This document shows positions 52,035 through 61,154 of a DNA stretch of 64,000 nucleotides, piece by piece. Numbering within the stretch: the stretch's first letter is position 1; each line of letters starts with the position of its first letter. Under the pieces are notes generated by a model. The model searched no databases. It saw nothing but the letters and a program-made list of their open reading frames with translations, and was not told where the DNA came from. A program made the translations under genes and the position numbers. The stretch spans positions 1,860,001 to 1,924,000 of the forward strand of contig CAVQCJ010000002.1 in NCBI GenBank assembly GCA_963711005.1, written 5' to 3'. Source of the DNA: CAVQCJ01 sp963711005 (GTDB lineage: Bacteria > Actinomycetota > Actinomycetes > Prado026).

Positions 52035-53398
52035 GCGGGCGGGGGTTCGGCCGGCGGAGGCGGTGCAGGTGGGTCGGCAGGCGGAGTGGGCGCCGGGGCG
52101 GCAGGCGTGGCGTCCACCGGCGCGGCCGGCGGCGCGGGCGGTGGGTATGCCGACGTGGTCGGCTGCTGGTACGACGGCGGCGGAGCCGGGTACGACGGCT
52201 GCTGGTACGACGGTGGGGCCTGGTACGCCGGCGGCGCGGGGTAGGCCGGCGCGGCCTGGTAGGCCGGTGGCGGGGCGATGCCGGTGGCCCGCTGGAGCTC
52301 GAGGTCGAGCCCTTCGGTCCGCATCCGGCGGTCCACGTACATCACCGCGACCAGGCAGCCCAGGAACGGCCAGGTGATCGTGTCCGACAGGAAGCCGGAC
52401 AACGCCGAGACCGCTGCGGAGCCGACGTCGGCGCCGCCGGCGTACGTCCCGTTGAAGATGCCCGTCGCGACCCCGCTGACCAGCAGCAGCGGCACACCGA
52501 TCGCGAACGTGATCACCATGTAGATGACCAGCCCGAGGACGAGCAGCCACAGCGTCCGCCACCAGGCCCCACGCACGAGCGACGCCGAGCGGCCCAGCGA
52601 CCCCGTCACCCGTCCGCGCTCCAGGACCAGGGCGGGCACCGCCAGCGAGAACACCACCCACGGGTAGATCTCGCCGATCCCGCACAGCAGGGAGGCGGCC
52701 GCGATCGCGAGCCAGGCCAGGAAGGCGACGCCCAGCAGCTTGCCCAGCTGCGGCCGCGCGATCGCCCACGCCTGGCTCCACTCGGGCCGCTCGCCCAGGA
52801 CCGCGCGACCGACGACGGCGCTGCAGACGGTGGTCAGCGCCAGCAGCGCCACGAACTCGATCAGAGTGCTGGGGAGCAGGGCGAAGAACCCGGTGAAGTT
52901 CACGTCGACCCGGCGGAAGCCGGCGTCGTCGTAGCTCGTGGTCGACGTGCTGAGGTCGCTGAGCAGGGTCAGGTCGAGGATGAACCTGATCAGCGTGTAC
53001 GCCCCGACGATCAGCCCGGCCGAGCCGAGCAGCACCTTCCAGTTCGACCGGACCGTGGACAGCGCGCCGTCGAGGATCTCGCCGATGCCCAGCGGCCGGA
53101 GCGGCACGACGCCCGGCTTGGCGGCGTACCCGCCGTAGCCCGCGTACGCCGCCGGCGCGGCCGGGTAGGGCGTGCCGTAACCGCCCCACTGCCCAGGCGG
53201 CGGCGGGGGCGGGTAGCCGGGCGCCGCGGTGTAGCCGGGGGGCGCCGGGTAGGAGCCGGGAACGCCGGCGCCCGGTGGTGCGTCGTAACGGGGTGCACCA
53301 GCAGGAGGAGACGGCGGATAGCCGCCGGCAGGCATTGTGGGCTCGTGCCCAGGCGGCGCTCCCTCGTCCGGCGCGGCCCAGCCCGGCTGGTCCGACAT
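52031..53398 (-). CDS. Polytopic membrane protein with Pro/Tyr-rich ends
   Basis: 455 residues from ATG 53398. A cytosolic Pro/Gly/Tyr-rich N-terminus (~95 residues, PPGAGVPGSYPAPPGYTAAP) and a similar C-terminus (PAYPAPPAYQAPPSYQQPSY) flank a six-helix core. The core begins PLRPLGIGEILDGALSTVRS, the opening recalled from glycerophosphodiester-phosphodiesterase membrane-domain proteins. No catalytic domain is attached. First gene of the MoxR-type operon, divergent from mtrA. Role unknown. Confidence 0.75.
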   Translation of the reverse strand: MSDQPGWAAPDEGAPPGHEPTMPAGGYPPSPPAGAPRYDAPPGAGVPGSYPAPPGYTAAPGYPPPPPPGQWGGYGTPYPAAPAAYAGYGGYAAKPGVVPLRPLGIGEILDGALSTVRSNWKVLLGSAGLIVGAYTLIRFILDLTLLSDLSTSTTSYDDAGFRRVDVNFTGFFALLPSTLIEFVALLALTTVCSAVVGRAVLGERPEWSQAWAIARPQLGKLLGVAFLAWLAIAAASLLCGIGEIYPWVVFSLAVPALVLERGRVTGSLGRSASLVRGAWWRTLWLLVLGLVIYMVITFAIGVPLLLVSGVATGIFNGTYAGGADVGSAAVSALSGFLSDTITWPFLGCLVAVMYVDRRMRTEGLDLELQRATGIAPPPAYQAAPAYPAPPAYQAPPSYQQPSYPAPPPSYQQPTTSAYPPPAPPAAPVDATPAAPAPTPPADPPAPPPPAEPPPA

Positions 53399-53556
53399 CA
53401 GCCCCCCTCGCGCACCGTCGCGAACCCGTCTCCGGCGCCCTTGCTGGTCACCCGGCGGGCCTATCGTGGCACGTGTCCCGGCACCTGTACGGGAGCAGCG
53501 CCGAGGCGGTCGAGGCCAGCCGCGTCGCACAAGCCTCGCCGCGCGCCGTGGGATGC

Positions 53557-53562
53557 GACGAT
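53557..53562 (+). promoter_or_regulatory. Weak -10 box GACGAT before mtrA
   Basis: GACGAT keeps the A and final T of the consensus and is six bases before ATG 53569. No ribosome site is visible, so a leaderless start is plausible. Confidence 0.4.
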
Positions 53563-53568
53563 GGGCGC

Positions 53569-54252
53569 ATGAAGGCACGTGTGCTCGTGGTCGACGACGA
53601 CCCGGCGCTGGCGGAGATGCTCGGCATCGTCCTGCGCGGCGAAGGTTTCGAGCCGTCGTTCTGCTCCGACGGACTGCGGGCGATGGGAGTGTTCCGCGAG
53701 ACCCGTCCGGACCTCGTCCTGCTCGACCTGATGCTCCCCGGGCTCGGCGGCATCGACGTGTGCCGTCAGATCAGGGCCGAGTCCGGCGTGCCGATCGTCA
53801 TGCTGACCGCCAAGAGCGACACGGTCGACGTGGTCCTCGGGCTGGAGTCCGGCGCGGACGACTACGTCGTGAAGCCGTTCAAGCCGAAGGAGCTCGTGGC
53901 CCGGGTGCGCACGCGGCTGCGCCGCGACACCGCGCCGGCCCCCGAGCGGCTGGAGATCGGCGACCTGTCCATCGACGTCGCCGGGCACGTGGTCAGCCGG
54001 GCCGGCCGGCCGATCAACCTGACCCCGCTGGAGTTCGACCTGCTGGTGGCCCTCGCCCGCAAGCCCTGGCAGGTGTTCACCCGCGAGGTGCTGCTCGAGC
54101 AGGTGTGGGGCTACCGGCACGCGGCGGACACCCGCCTCGTCAACGTCCACGTGCAGCGGCTGCGGTCCAAGATCGAGCAGGACCCCGAGCGCCCCGAGAT
54201 CGTCGTCACCGTGCGCGGGGTCGGTTACAAGGCTGGCAACCCGAGCGTCTAG
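53569..54252 (+). CDS. mtrA: Response regulator MtrA
   Basis: 227 residues from ATG 53569. The receiver domain has the acidic pocket VLVVDDDPAL, phospho-acceptor Asp53 in LVLLDLMLPG, threonine/serine in VMLTAKSD and lysine in VVKPFKPKEL. The OmpR-type winged helix has LTPLEFDLLVALARKPWQVF, REVLLEQVWGYRHAADTRLV and VTVRGVGYKAG. Controls wall metabolism, DNA replication and division genes in actinobacteria. Followed by mtrB with a one-base overlap and then lpqB, the usual operon. Confidence 0.96.
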   Translation: MKARVLVVDDDPALAEMLGIVLRGEGFEPSFCSDGLRAMGVFRETRPDLVLLDLMLPGLGGIDVCRQIRAESGVPIVMLTAKSDTVDVVLGLESGADDYVVKPFKPKELVARVRTRLRRDTAPAPERLEIGDLSIDVAGHVVSRAGRPINLTPLEFDLLVALARKPWQVFTREVLLEQVWGYRHAADTRLVNVHVQRLRSKIEQDPERPEIVVTVRGVGYKAGNPSV

Positions 54253-55921
54253 TGGCCCGTCCGGTGAGCACCGACCTCAGCATCGCGGCCCTCCGCCTGC
54301 GCGGGGCGGTCCGCCGCGCCACCGGACGGGTTCTTTACGGCTGGCGCCGGTCGCTGCACCTGCGGGTCGTGTTCACCACTCTGGTGCTCTCGGCCACGGT
54401 CGTCACCGTCCTCGGCTACGTCCTCATGACCCGGGTCACGGCCGGGCTGCTCGATGCCAAGGAGCGCTCGTCGGTCGAGGAGACCCGGGCCGGCCTGGTG
54501 GAGACCCAGCACAAGCTCGACGCCGCGGACCGGTCGACGAACAGCCGCGACCTGCTCGACCAGCTGGTGTACCAGCTCACGATCCGCGCCGGCGGTGAGC
54601 CGCCCAGGTACGAAGTGGTCACGCTGGCCAGCGGACCGTCGGCGGCGGTGGACCGGCCCGGGTTCCAGTCCAGGCCACGTCCAGGCCACCTCCGTCCCGA
54701 CCGACCTGCGGCAGGCGGTGGACAGCAGCCCCGGGCTGGCGTACACCTTCACGACGATCCACTACCAGGACGGGACGGTCGCGCCAGGGGTGGCGGTCGG
54801 TGGCCCGCTCACCGTGCCCGGGGTCGGCGCGTACGAGTTCTACTACCTGTTCCCGCTGAACCAGGAGGCGGACACGCTCGCGCTGGTCCAGCGGGCGCTG
54901 ACCGTGGCCGGGCTCGTCCTGGTGCTCCTGCTCGCTGCGATCGCGTGGTTGGTGACCCGCCAGGTCGTCGACCCGGTCCGGGAGGCGGCTCGCACCGCGG
55001 AGCGGTTCTCGGCCGGCCGGCTCGAGGAGCGGATGGCCGTGGTGGGGGACGACGACCTGGCCCGGCTGGCCGCGTCGTTCAACCACATGGCCGGGTCGCT
55101 GCAGGCGCAGATCCGCCAGCTCGAGGACCTGTCCAGGGTGCAGCGCCGGTTCGTGTCCGACGTCTCGCACGAGCTGCGCACGCCGTTGACGACGGTACGG
55201 ATGGCGGCCGACGTCCTGCACGAGGCGAGGTCCGAGTTCGACCCGGCGACCGCGCGCTCCGCGGAGCTGCTGCAGACGCAGCTGGACCGGTTCGAGTCGC
55301 TGCTTGTCGGACCTGCTGGAGATCAGCCGCTACGACGCCGGCGCCGCGGTCCTGGACGCCGAGACCATCGACCTGCGCGACGTGGTCCGCCGCGTGGTCG
55401 AGGCGTCCGAGCCGCTGGCCGAGCGCAAGCAGACCGAGATACGGCTGGACCTCCCCACTCACCGCTGCACGGTCGAGGCGGACCCGCGCCGGGTCGAGCG
55501 GGCCCTTCGCAACCTGGTCGTGAACGCCATCGAGCACGGCGAGGGCCGGCCGGTCGACATCCGGGTCGCGTGCGACGACTCGGCCGTGTCCGTCGGCGTG
55601 CGCGACCACGGTGTGGGCCTGCGCCCGGGGGAGTCGGCCCTGGTGTTCAACCGGTTCTGGCGGGCCGACCCGGCCCGGGCCAGGACGACCGGCGGCACCG
55701 GGCTGGGGCTGGCGATCGCGCTCGAGGACGCCCGGCTGCACGGCGGCTGGCTGGAGGCGTGGGGGCAGCCCGGCGACGGGGCGCACTTCCGGTTCACGCT
55801 GCCCCGGCAGGCCAAGGCGGAGCTGGTGTCGGCGCCGCTGCCGCTCGAGCCGCCGGACGCGCGGGTCGGCCGCCGCGTCCCGCTGTCGGTCGGCGCCAGG
55901 CCGAGGAACCGCGATGTCTAG
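54252..55921 (+). CDS. mtrB: Sensor histidine kinase MtrB (two frameshifts)
   Basis: About 550 residues when joined; GTG 54252. The first membrane helix is VFTTLVLSATVVTVLGYVLM. The outer sensor part breaks near 54670 at an 11-bp tandem duplication. The second helix is VAGLVLVLLLAAIAWLVTRQ, followed by HAMP. The phospho-histidine is in VSDVSHELRTPLTTVRMA. A second break at 55303-55304 (one extra T) separates QLDRFESLL from DLLEISRYDAGAA. The ATP-binding domain follows with RNLVVNAIEHGEGRP, VRDHGVGLRPGE and TGGTGLGLAIA. All functional motifs survive in order, so base errors are far more likely than a dead kinase. Confidence 0.93.
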
Positions 55922-57710
55922 CCGACCGATGTCCAGCCGCCGCCGGACCGTGCGTGCCGCGGCGGTCGTCGGCGCGCTCGGCGCGCTTGTGCTGACCGGC
56001 TGCGCCGGCATCCCGTCGTCCGGGCCGGTGCACCAGGCCGGCACCGTCGTGGACGAACGCGACGACCCGTTCACCCGGATCATCGCGTACGGCCCGGTCC
56101 CGGGGATGAACAAGCAGCAGGTCGTCCAGGGCTTCCTGAGCGCGTCGGCCTCGTTCGACGACAACCATGCGGTCGCCCGACAGTTCCTGACCTCCGCCCG
56201 AGCTCGCGACTGGAACGCCGATGCCGGAGTGACCGAGTACTACTCGGACACCTCCTCTGGCGGGGGCATCAAGTGGTCGGAGACCGGTGACACGGTCGGG
56301 GTCACCGCGCCGGTGGCCGGCACGCTCAGTGAGCTGGGGGCGTTCACGGGCGCGGTTCCGAACACGCAGGCGTCGACCCAGTTCAAGCTCACCAAGGTGG
56401 GTGGCCAGTGGCGGATCTCCGACCTGAAGAAGGGTCTGTGGCTGACCAGCAACGACGTCGGCCGGGCGTACCGCTCCTACGACATCTACTTCCCGAACCC
56501 GACCCGTACGGTCGTCGTCCCGGACCAGATCCTCGTGCCGGTCGGCCCCGGCACCTCGACGTCGTTGGTGCGGGCCCTGCTCGCCGGGCCGACCCCGTGG
56601 CTGGCCGACGCCGTGCTGTCGGCGATCCCGGCCGGGACCAAGCTGGTGGTCGACTCGGTCCCCGTCAACGCCGGCGTGGTCCAGGTCGACCTGACCTCGC
56701 CGGCCGCGAACGTCGACCGGGTCGAGGCGCAGGCGATGTCGGCGCAGTTCGCCTGGACGCTGCGCCAGCTCAGCGGAGTCACCAGCATGCGGTTGACGGT
56801 GAACGGCGTCCCGCTGCGGGTGCCGTCCGCCGGCGACGTCCAGAACATCCTCGGCTGGCCGTCCTTCGACCCCGACGGGGGGGTCGCGGACGCCGACGCC
56901 TACGCCGTGGCCAAGGACAAGGCGGTGCTCCTGCACGACAACAAGATCCAGGCTGTCCGCGGACCGCTCGGCGACGGGACCACGGTGGTCGGCCAGGTGG
57001 TCCCGTCCTTCGACGGCACCGAGCTGGCCGCGGTGGACAAGGACCGGCACCGGCTGCTGGTCAGCACTCTGACCGCCGGTGCCAAGGCGCAGGTGCTCCT
57101 GCAGGGCGGGGCGTTGAGCGCGCCGTCCTGGGACCGGCTGGGCGACGTCTGGGTGGTCGACCGGACCGGCGGCGCCGGCGCGGTCTACGAGGTCTCGCCC
57201 GGGGCGAAGGCGCAGCAGGTCACCGTGAAGGACCTGCCCAAGAACGTCACGCTGCGGGAGCTGCGGCTGGCCAGGGACGGCGTGCGGGTGGCTGCGCTGG
57301 TCAAGGACGAGCACGGGGTCGGTCAGGTGTACCTCGGCCGGGTCGAGCGCTCCGGCACCAAGGTCGAGCTGGCCGGGTTCCGGCTGGTGAACACCACGTT
57401 CGTGAAGACCGTCGACTTCGCCTGGGCGAGCGCTGACCGGCTCGTCGTGCTGGGGCAGTCGAAGCCGACCGACAAGATGCAGCCGTGGCTCGTGGACCTC
57501 AACGGCATTGTCGAGCAGGGGCTCGGCCCGGCCACCAGCGAGTACGCGATGGTCTCGGTGAGCGCCGGCCTGTCACGCCCGGTGCTGACGTCGACCGCCG
57601 ACGGGTCCCTGCTCTGGTACAACGGGGTCGGCTGGGACGCCACGTTCGGCTGCGCCGAGCAGTCGCCCCACTGCAAGAGCCTCGCCGCGCTCCCGTCGTA
57701 CCCCGGCTGA
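55914..57710 (+). CDS. lpqB: Lipoprotein LpqB
   Basis: 598 residues from ATG 55914, overlapping the mtrB end by eight bases. The signal peptide ends in the lipobox LVLTGCAG, giving a lipid-anchored outer-face protein. A GerMN-like domain lies around residues 180-330 (VVDSVPVNAGVVQVDLTSPA), then a propeller-like C-terminus (VGWDATFGCAEQSPHCKSLA). LpqB binds the outer part of MtrB and tunes signalling in mycobacteria. The complete mtrA-mtrB-lpqB order is conserved. Confidence 0.93.
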   Translation: MSSRPMSSRRRTVRAAAVVGALGALVLTGCAGIPSSGPVHQAGTVVDERDDPFTRIIAYGPVPGMNKQQVVQGFLSASASFDDNHAVARQFLTSARARDWNADAGVTEYYSDTSSGGGIKWSETGDTVGVTAPVAGTLSELGAFTGAVPNTQASTQFKLTKVGGQWRISDLKKGLWLTSNDVGRAYRSYDIYFPNPTRTVVVPDQILVPVGPGTSTSLVRALLAGPTPWLADAVLSAIPAGTKLVVDSVPVNAGVVQVDLTSPAANVDRVEAQAMSAQFAWTLRQLSGVTSMRLTVNGVPLRVPSAGDVQNILGWPSFDPDGGVADADAYAVAKDKAVLLHDNKIQAVRGPLGDGTTVVGQVVPSFDGTELAAVDKDRHRLLVSTLTAGAKAQVLLQGGALSAPSWDRLGDVWVVDRTGGAGAVYEVSPGAKAQQVTVKDLPKNVTLRELRLARDGVRVAALVKDEHGVGQVYLGRVERSGTKVELAGFRLVNTTFVKTVDFAWASADRLVVLGQSKPTDKMQPWLVDLNGIVEQGLGPATSEYAMVSVSAGLSRPVLTSTADGSLLWYNGVGWDATFGCAEQSPHCKSLAALPSYPG

Positions 57711-57779
57711 CCCGGCGGCCGTCCACAGGCGCAGGCCCGCCGCTGGCGGCCGGTCGCCCGGACGCGGATCCTGGACCCG

Positions 57780-58472
57780 GTGCGCTGGTTCCCCGAGACC
57801 CTGCTCGACCTGGTCGTACCGGTCGTCTGCGCCGGTTGTGGCGCCGACCGGGAGCTGCTGTGCCGCCCCTGCCTTTCCGAGCTGTCCGGAGCGGGCCGAC
57901 TGGTCCGCCCGAGCCCGGTGCCGTCCGGGCTGCCGGCGCTCGCCGCGGCGGCGCCGTACGACGGGGTGGTCCGCAGCGCGCTGATCGCGCACAAGGAACG
58001 GGGCGTGCTCCGGCTGGCCGGCCCGCTCGGCGCAGCGCTGGCGACCGCTGTCACTGCACTGCCGGGGGTCGGGGCGGCGCCACGCCCGCTTCACCTCGTG
58101 CCGGTGCCGTCCAGACCGGCGGTGGTCCGCGCGCGCGGCCACGATTCGACGGCCCGGATCGCCGCCGCCGCGGCGCGCCGGCTGGGCCCCGGGGTGCGGG
58201 TGGCCCGCCTGCTGCGGCAGGGTCGCCGCGTCGCCGACCAGTCCGGGCTGGGCGCTCAGGCGCGGGCCCGCAACCTCGCCGGCGCCCTCCAGGTCCGCGG
58301 GCCGGCGGGCGCCGGCCGGCCGGTCGTGGTGGTGGACGACCTGGTCACCACCGGGGCCAGTCTGGCCGAGGCGGCCCGGGTGCTGCGCGGCCACGGGTTC
58401 GTGGTGCTCGGGGCGGCCGTGGTCGCGGCTACCGCGAGACGGTCTCTCGCCGTCCGAGCGGCGCTGGGCTAG
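57780..58472 (+). CDS. ComF-family phosphoribosyltransferase-like protein
   Basis: 230 residues from GTG 57780. The N-terminal zinc site has VCAGCGADRELLCRPCLSEL. The phosphoribosyltransferase fold has LHLVPVPSRPAVVRARGHDS and the PRPP loop VVVVDDLVTTGASL. In naturally competent bacteria ComF aids single-stranded DNA uptake. In actinobacteria the role is unknown, and the gene sits between lpqB and hpf as in mycobacteria. Confidence 0.9.
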   Translation: MRWFPETLLDLVVPVVCAGCGADRELLCRPCLSELSGAGRLVRPSPVPSGLPALAAAAPYDGVVRSALIAHKERGVLRLAGPLGAALATAVTALPGVGAAPRPLHLVPVPSRPAVVRARGHDSTARIAAAAARRLGPGVRVARLLRQGRRVADQSGLGAQARARNLAGALQVRGPAGAGRPVVVVDDLVTTGASLAEAARVLRGHGFVVLGAAVVAATARRSLAVRAALG

Positions 58473-58475
58473 CGT
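58470..58475 (+). promoter_or_regulatory. -10 box TAGCGT before hpf, sets the start codon
   Basis: TAGCGT overlaps the comF stop. ATG 58478 is only two bases beyond it and would be upstream of the RNA start, so GTG 58514, which follows GGAGGAGG at 58502-58509, is the better start. Confidence 0.5.
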
Positions 58476-58513
58476 CGATGCTGCGCGACCTCGCGTCCGG
58501 TGGAGGAGGTCAG

Positions 58514-59188
58514 GTGGACATCGTCGTCAAGGGCCGCCGGATGGAGGTCTCGGACCGTTTCCGGACGCATGCCGTGGAGAAGCTGACCAAGGTCGAGCGG
58601 CTCGACCCGGGGATGCAGCGGGTCGACGTCGAAGTCTCCAAGGAACCCAACCCGCGCCTGTCCGACCGCGCCTACCGGGTCGAGCTCACCTGCCGCAGCC
58701 GCGGGCCGGTGATCCGCGCCGAGGCGGCCGCCGAGGACAAGCTCGCTGCGCTGGACCTGGCCATGGGACGGCTGGAGTCCCGGCTGCGCCGCGCGTCCGA
58801 CCGCCGCACCGACCGCAAGAAGCACCCGAAGTCCGCGGCCACCGGGTCCGCGGCCACCGGGTCTGCGACCACCGGGTCTGCGACTACAGGGTCTGCGACG
58901 ACAGCGGCTGCGAGCACCGTGTCCGCGAACGGGCATGGTGAGGTCCAGCCGGCCGCCGACCCGTGGGCCTCGCACGACGACGGACCGATGGTCGTGCGCG
59001 AGAAGACGCACGCAGCCGAGCCGATGTCGCTGGACCAGGCGCTGTATGAGATGGAGCTCGTAGGGCACGACTTCTACCTGTTCGTCGATGCGCAGTCGCA
59101 GCGTCCGTCCGTGGTCTACCGGCGGCATGCCTACCACTACGGAGTGATCCGGCTGAGCGTCGACGGTGTCGGCGGGTCCGCCGGCTGA
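58514..59188 (+). CDS. hpf: Long-form ribosome hibernation promoting factor
   Basis: 224 residues from GTG 58514 (strong ribosome site). The N-terminal domain (1-105) begins VDIVVKGRRMEVSDRFRTHA with the expected basic face. The C-terminal domain (~165-222) contains MSLDQALYEMELVGHDFYLF and SVVYRRHAYHYGVIRL and pairs two ribosomes into a 100S dimer. The linker holds five ATGSA-like repeats, longer and more regular than usual. Acts on 30S/70S subunits in stationary phase. Own promoter likely. Confidence 0.94.
   Translation: MDIVVKGRRMEVSDRFRTHAVEKLTKVERLDPGMQRVDVEVSKEPNPRLSDRAYRVELTCRSRGPVIRAEAAAEDKLAALDLAMGRLESRLRRASDRRTDRKKHPKSAATGSAATGSATTGSATTGSATTAAASTVSANGHGEVQPAADPWASHDDGPMVVREKTHAAEPMSLDQALYEMELVGHDFYLFVDAQSQRPSVVYRRHAYHYGVIRLSVDGVGGSAG
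58838..58912 (+). repeat. Five 15-bp repeats coding ATGSA/TTGSA linker
   Basis: Units GCCACCGGGTCCGCG, then increasingly diverged copies every 15 bases up to 58912. They encode the flexible linker of the hibernation factor. Confidence 0.85.
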
Positions 59189-59213
59189 CGCAGGCTGACA
59201 CATTGCTGACAGA

Positions 59214-59882
59214 ATGACCGTCGTGGAGCCGATCCGGGTGCTCGTGGTGGACGACCACGCGTTGTTCCGGCGCGGCCTCGAGATGGTGCTCGCGCAGGAG
59301 TCCGACATCGAGGTCGTGGGCGAGGCCGGCGACGGCGCGGAGGCGGTCGAGAAGGCCGCCGACCTGCTGCCCGACGTGGTGCTGATGGATGTGCGCATGC
59401 CGCGCCGTTCCGGCATCGAGGCGTGCACGGCCATCAAGGATGTCGCGCCGTCGACGCGCATCATCATGCTGACCATCAGCGACGAAGAGGGCGACCTGTA
59501 CGAGGCGATAAAGGCGGGCGCCAACGGCTACCTGCTCAAGGAGATCTCGATCGACGAGGTCGCGACCGCGATCCGCGCGGTGGCCGGCGGCCAGTCGCTG
59601 ATCAGCCCGAGCATGGCGTCCAAGCTGCTGACGGAGTTCGCGACGCTGATCAAGCGCGAGGACCGTCAGCAGGTGCCGGTGCCGCGGCTGACCGACCGCG
59701 AGCTGGAGGTCCTGCGCCTGGTCGCCCGTGGCCTCAACAACAAGGACGTCGCCAAGCAGCTGTACATCAGCGAGAACACGGTCAAGAACCATGTCCGGAA
59801 CATCCTGGAGAAGCTTCAGCTGCACTCCCGGATGGAGGCCGTGGTGTACGCCGTCCGGGAGAAGCTGCTCGAGATCACCTGA
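59214..59882 (+). CDS. NarL/LuxR-family response regulator, orphan
   Basis: 222 residues from ATG 59214. Receiver: VLVVDDHALFRRGLEMVL, Asp59 in DVVLMDVRMPRRSG, IIMLTISDEEG and lysine in NGYLLKEIS. The LuxR-type helix-turn-helix at about 155-215 has LTDRELEVLRLVARGLNNKD and ISENTVKNHVRNILEKL. No sensor kinase gene is adjacent. A regulator at this spot between hpf and secA is conserved in streptomycetes. Target genes unknown. Confidence 0.9.
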   Translation: MTVVEPIRVLVVDDHALFRRGLEMVLAQESDIEVVGEAGDGAEAVEKAADLLPDVVLMDVRMPRRSGIEACTAIKDVAPSTRIIMLTISDEEGDLYEAIKAGANGYLLKEISIDEVATAIRAVAGGQSLISPSMASKLLTEFATLIKREDRQQVPVPRLTDRELEVLRLVARGLNNKDVAKQLYISENTVKNHVRNILEKLQLHSRMEAVVYAVREKLLEIT

Positions 59883-59909
59883 CGGACCCCTCTGGCAGGA
59901 TCGCCGGCC

Positions 59910-61139
59910 ATGAGCGTCCGGCCGGTGGAGCGGTTGACCGCGGCCCAGGCGCGCCGCGTGGCGCTGGCCGCGCAGGGGTTCCTCGACCCGCGCCCGGCCG
60001 GCGTGCCGGACCGGCGTGCACTGCGCCGGGTCCTCGGGCGCACCGGGCTCTTCCAGATGGACTCCGTCAACGTCCTGGCCAGAGCCCACTACCTGCCGAT
60101 GTTCAGCCGGCTCGGCCCCTACCCGGTGGACCTCATCGACCGGGCCGCCTACCGCGCGCCGCGCGAGCTCTACGAGTACTGGGGACACGAGGCGAGCCTG
60201 CTTCCGGTCGACGCCTACCCGTTGCTGCGCTGGCGGATGGAGGCCGCGCACCACGAGCAGGACGGGGCCTGGGACGGGATGCGCCGGATCGCGAGGGAGC
60301 AGCCGGCGCTGGTCGCCGACGTGCTCGCCGAGGTGCGTGCGTCCGGCCCGGTCTCGGCCGGCGAGATCGAGGCGCTGCACGGCGGTGGGCGCAGCCGCAA
60401 GGCCGGACCGTGGTGGGACTGGTCGCACGTCAAGCGCGCCATCGAGTACCTGTTCTGGTCTGGCGATGTGGCGACGGCGACGCGCCGCGGGTTCGAGCGG
60501 CTGTACGACGTCCCGGAGCGCGTGCTTCCGGCCGCGGTGCTCGCCGCCCCGGTACCGGCGCGTGCGGACGCGCAGCGCGAGCTGGTCCGCCGCGCCACCC
60601 GTTCGCTGGGCGTCGCCGACGCGCGCGACCTGCGCGACTACTACAGGCTGTCGGTCGCCGACGCGACCGCGCGGGTGGCCGAGCTCGTCGAGGCCGGCGA
60701 CCTGGTGCCCGTCGACGTCGAGGGCTGGCGTCGCCAGGCGTACCTGGACCCCGGTGCGCGGCTGCCCCGCCGGGTCGACGCGCGCGCGTTGCTGTCGCCG
60801 TTCGACCCGGTGGTGTGGGAGCGGGACCGTTGCGAGCGGCTCTACGGGTTCCGCTACCGCATCGAGATCTACGTGCCCGCACCGCAACGCGTGCACGGCT
60901 ACTACGTCCTGCCGTTCCTGCTCGGCGACCGGCTCGTCGCCCGGGTCGACCTCAAGGCCGACCGGGCGACGGGCCGGCTGGTCGTCCAGGCCGCCCACGC
61001 CGAGCCGCACGCGCCTGCGTACACCGGCGAGGAGCTGGTGGACGAGCTGCGGTCGATGGCGTCGTGGCTCGGCCTGGACTCGGTGGTGACGGCCGGGCGA
61101 GGCGACCTCCCGCTGGCCCTGCCGCCGGTCGTCGGCTGA
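59910..61139 (+). CDS. YcaQ/AlkZ-like crosslink-repair DNA glycosylase
   Basis: 409 residues from ATG 59910 (CAGGAT eight bases ahead). The catalytic QxD motif is in LFQMDSVNVLARAHYLPMFS, followed by the hallmark ELYEYWGHEASLLP. Winged-helix elements include WDWSHVKRAIEYLFWSGDVA; the later part has LLSPFDPVVWERDRCERLYG and FRYRIEIYVPAPQRVHGYYV. Family members unhook interstrand DNA crosslinks or protect against DNA-damaging natural products. Convergent with the tandem GNAT gene. Confidence 0.88.
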   Translation: MSVRPVERLTAAQARRVALAAQGFLDPRPAGVPDRRALRRVLGRTGLFQMDSVNVLARAHYLPMFSRLGPYPVDLIDRAAYRAPRELYEYWGHEASLLPVDAYPLLRWRMEAAHHEQDGAWDGMRRIAREQPALVADVLAEVRASGPVSAGEIEALHGGGRSRKAGPWWDWSHVKRAIEYLFWSGDVATATRRGFERLYDVPERVLPAAVLAAPVPARADAQRELVRRATRSLGVADARDLRDYYRLSVADATARVAELVEAGDLVPVDVEGWRRQAYLDPGARLPRRVDARALLSPFDPVVWERDRCERLYGFRYRIEIYVPAPQRVHGYYVLPFLLGDRLVARVDLKADRATGRLVVQAAHAEPHAPAYTGEELVDELRSMASWLGLDSVVTAGRGDLPLALPPVVG

Positions 61140-61154
61140 CCTAGCCGGCCGGCT
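61131..61154. terminator. Possible bidirectional stem-loop
   Basis: GTCGGCT (61131-61137) pairs with AGCCGGC (61143-61149), with one G-T wobble, across a five-base loop covering both stop codons. AGCCGGCCGGCT (61143-61154) is a further perfect palindrome. Confidence 0.4.

Noticed and set aside
57780..58472. ComF as evidence of natural competence
   Set aside because: ComF-like phosphoribosyltransferases are conserved at this site in non-competent actinobacteria, and no other competence gene is nearby.
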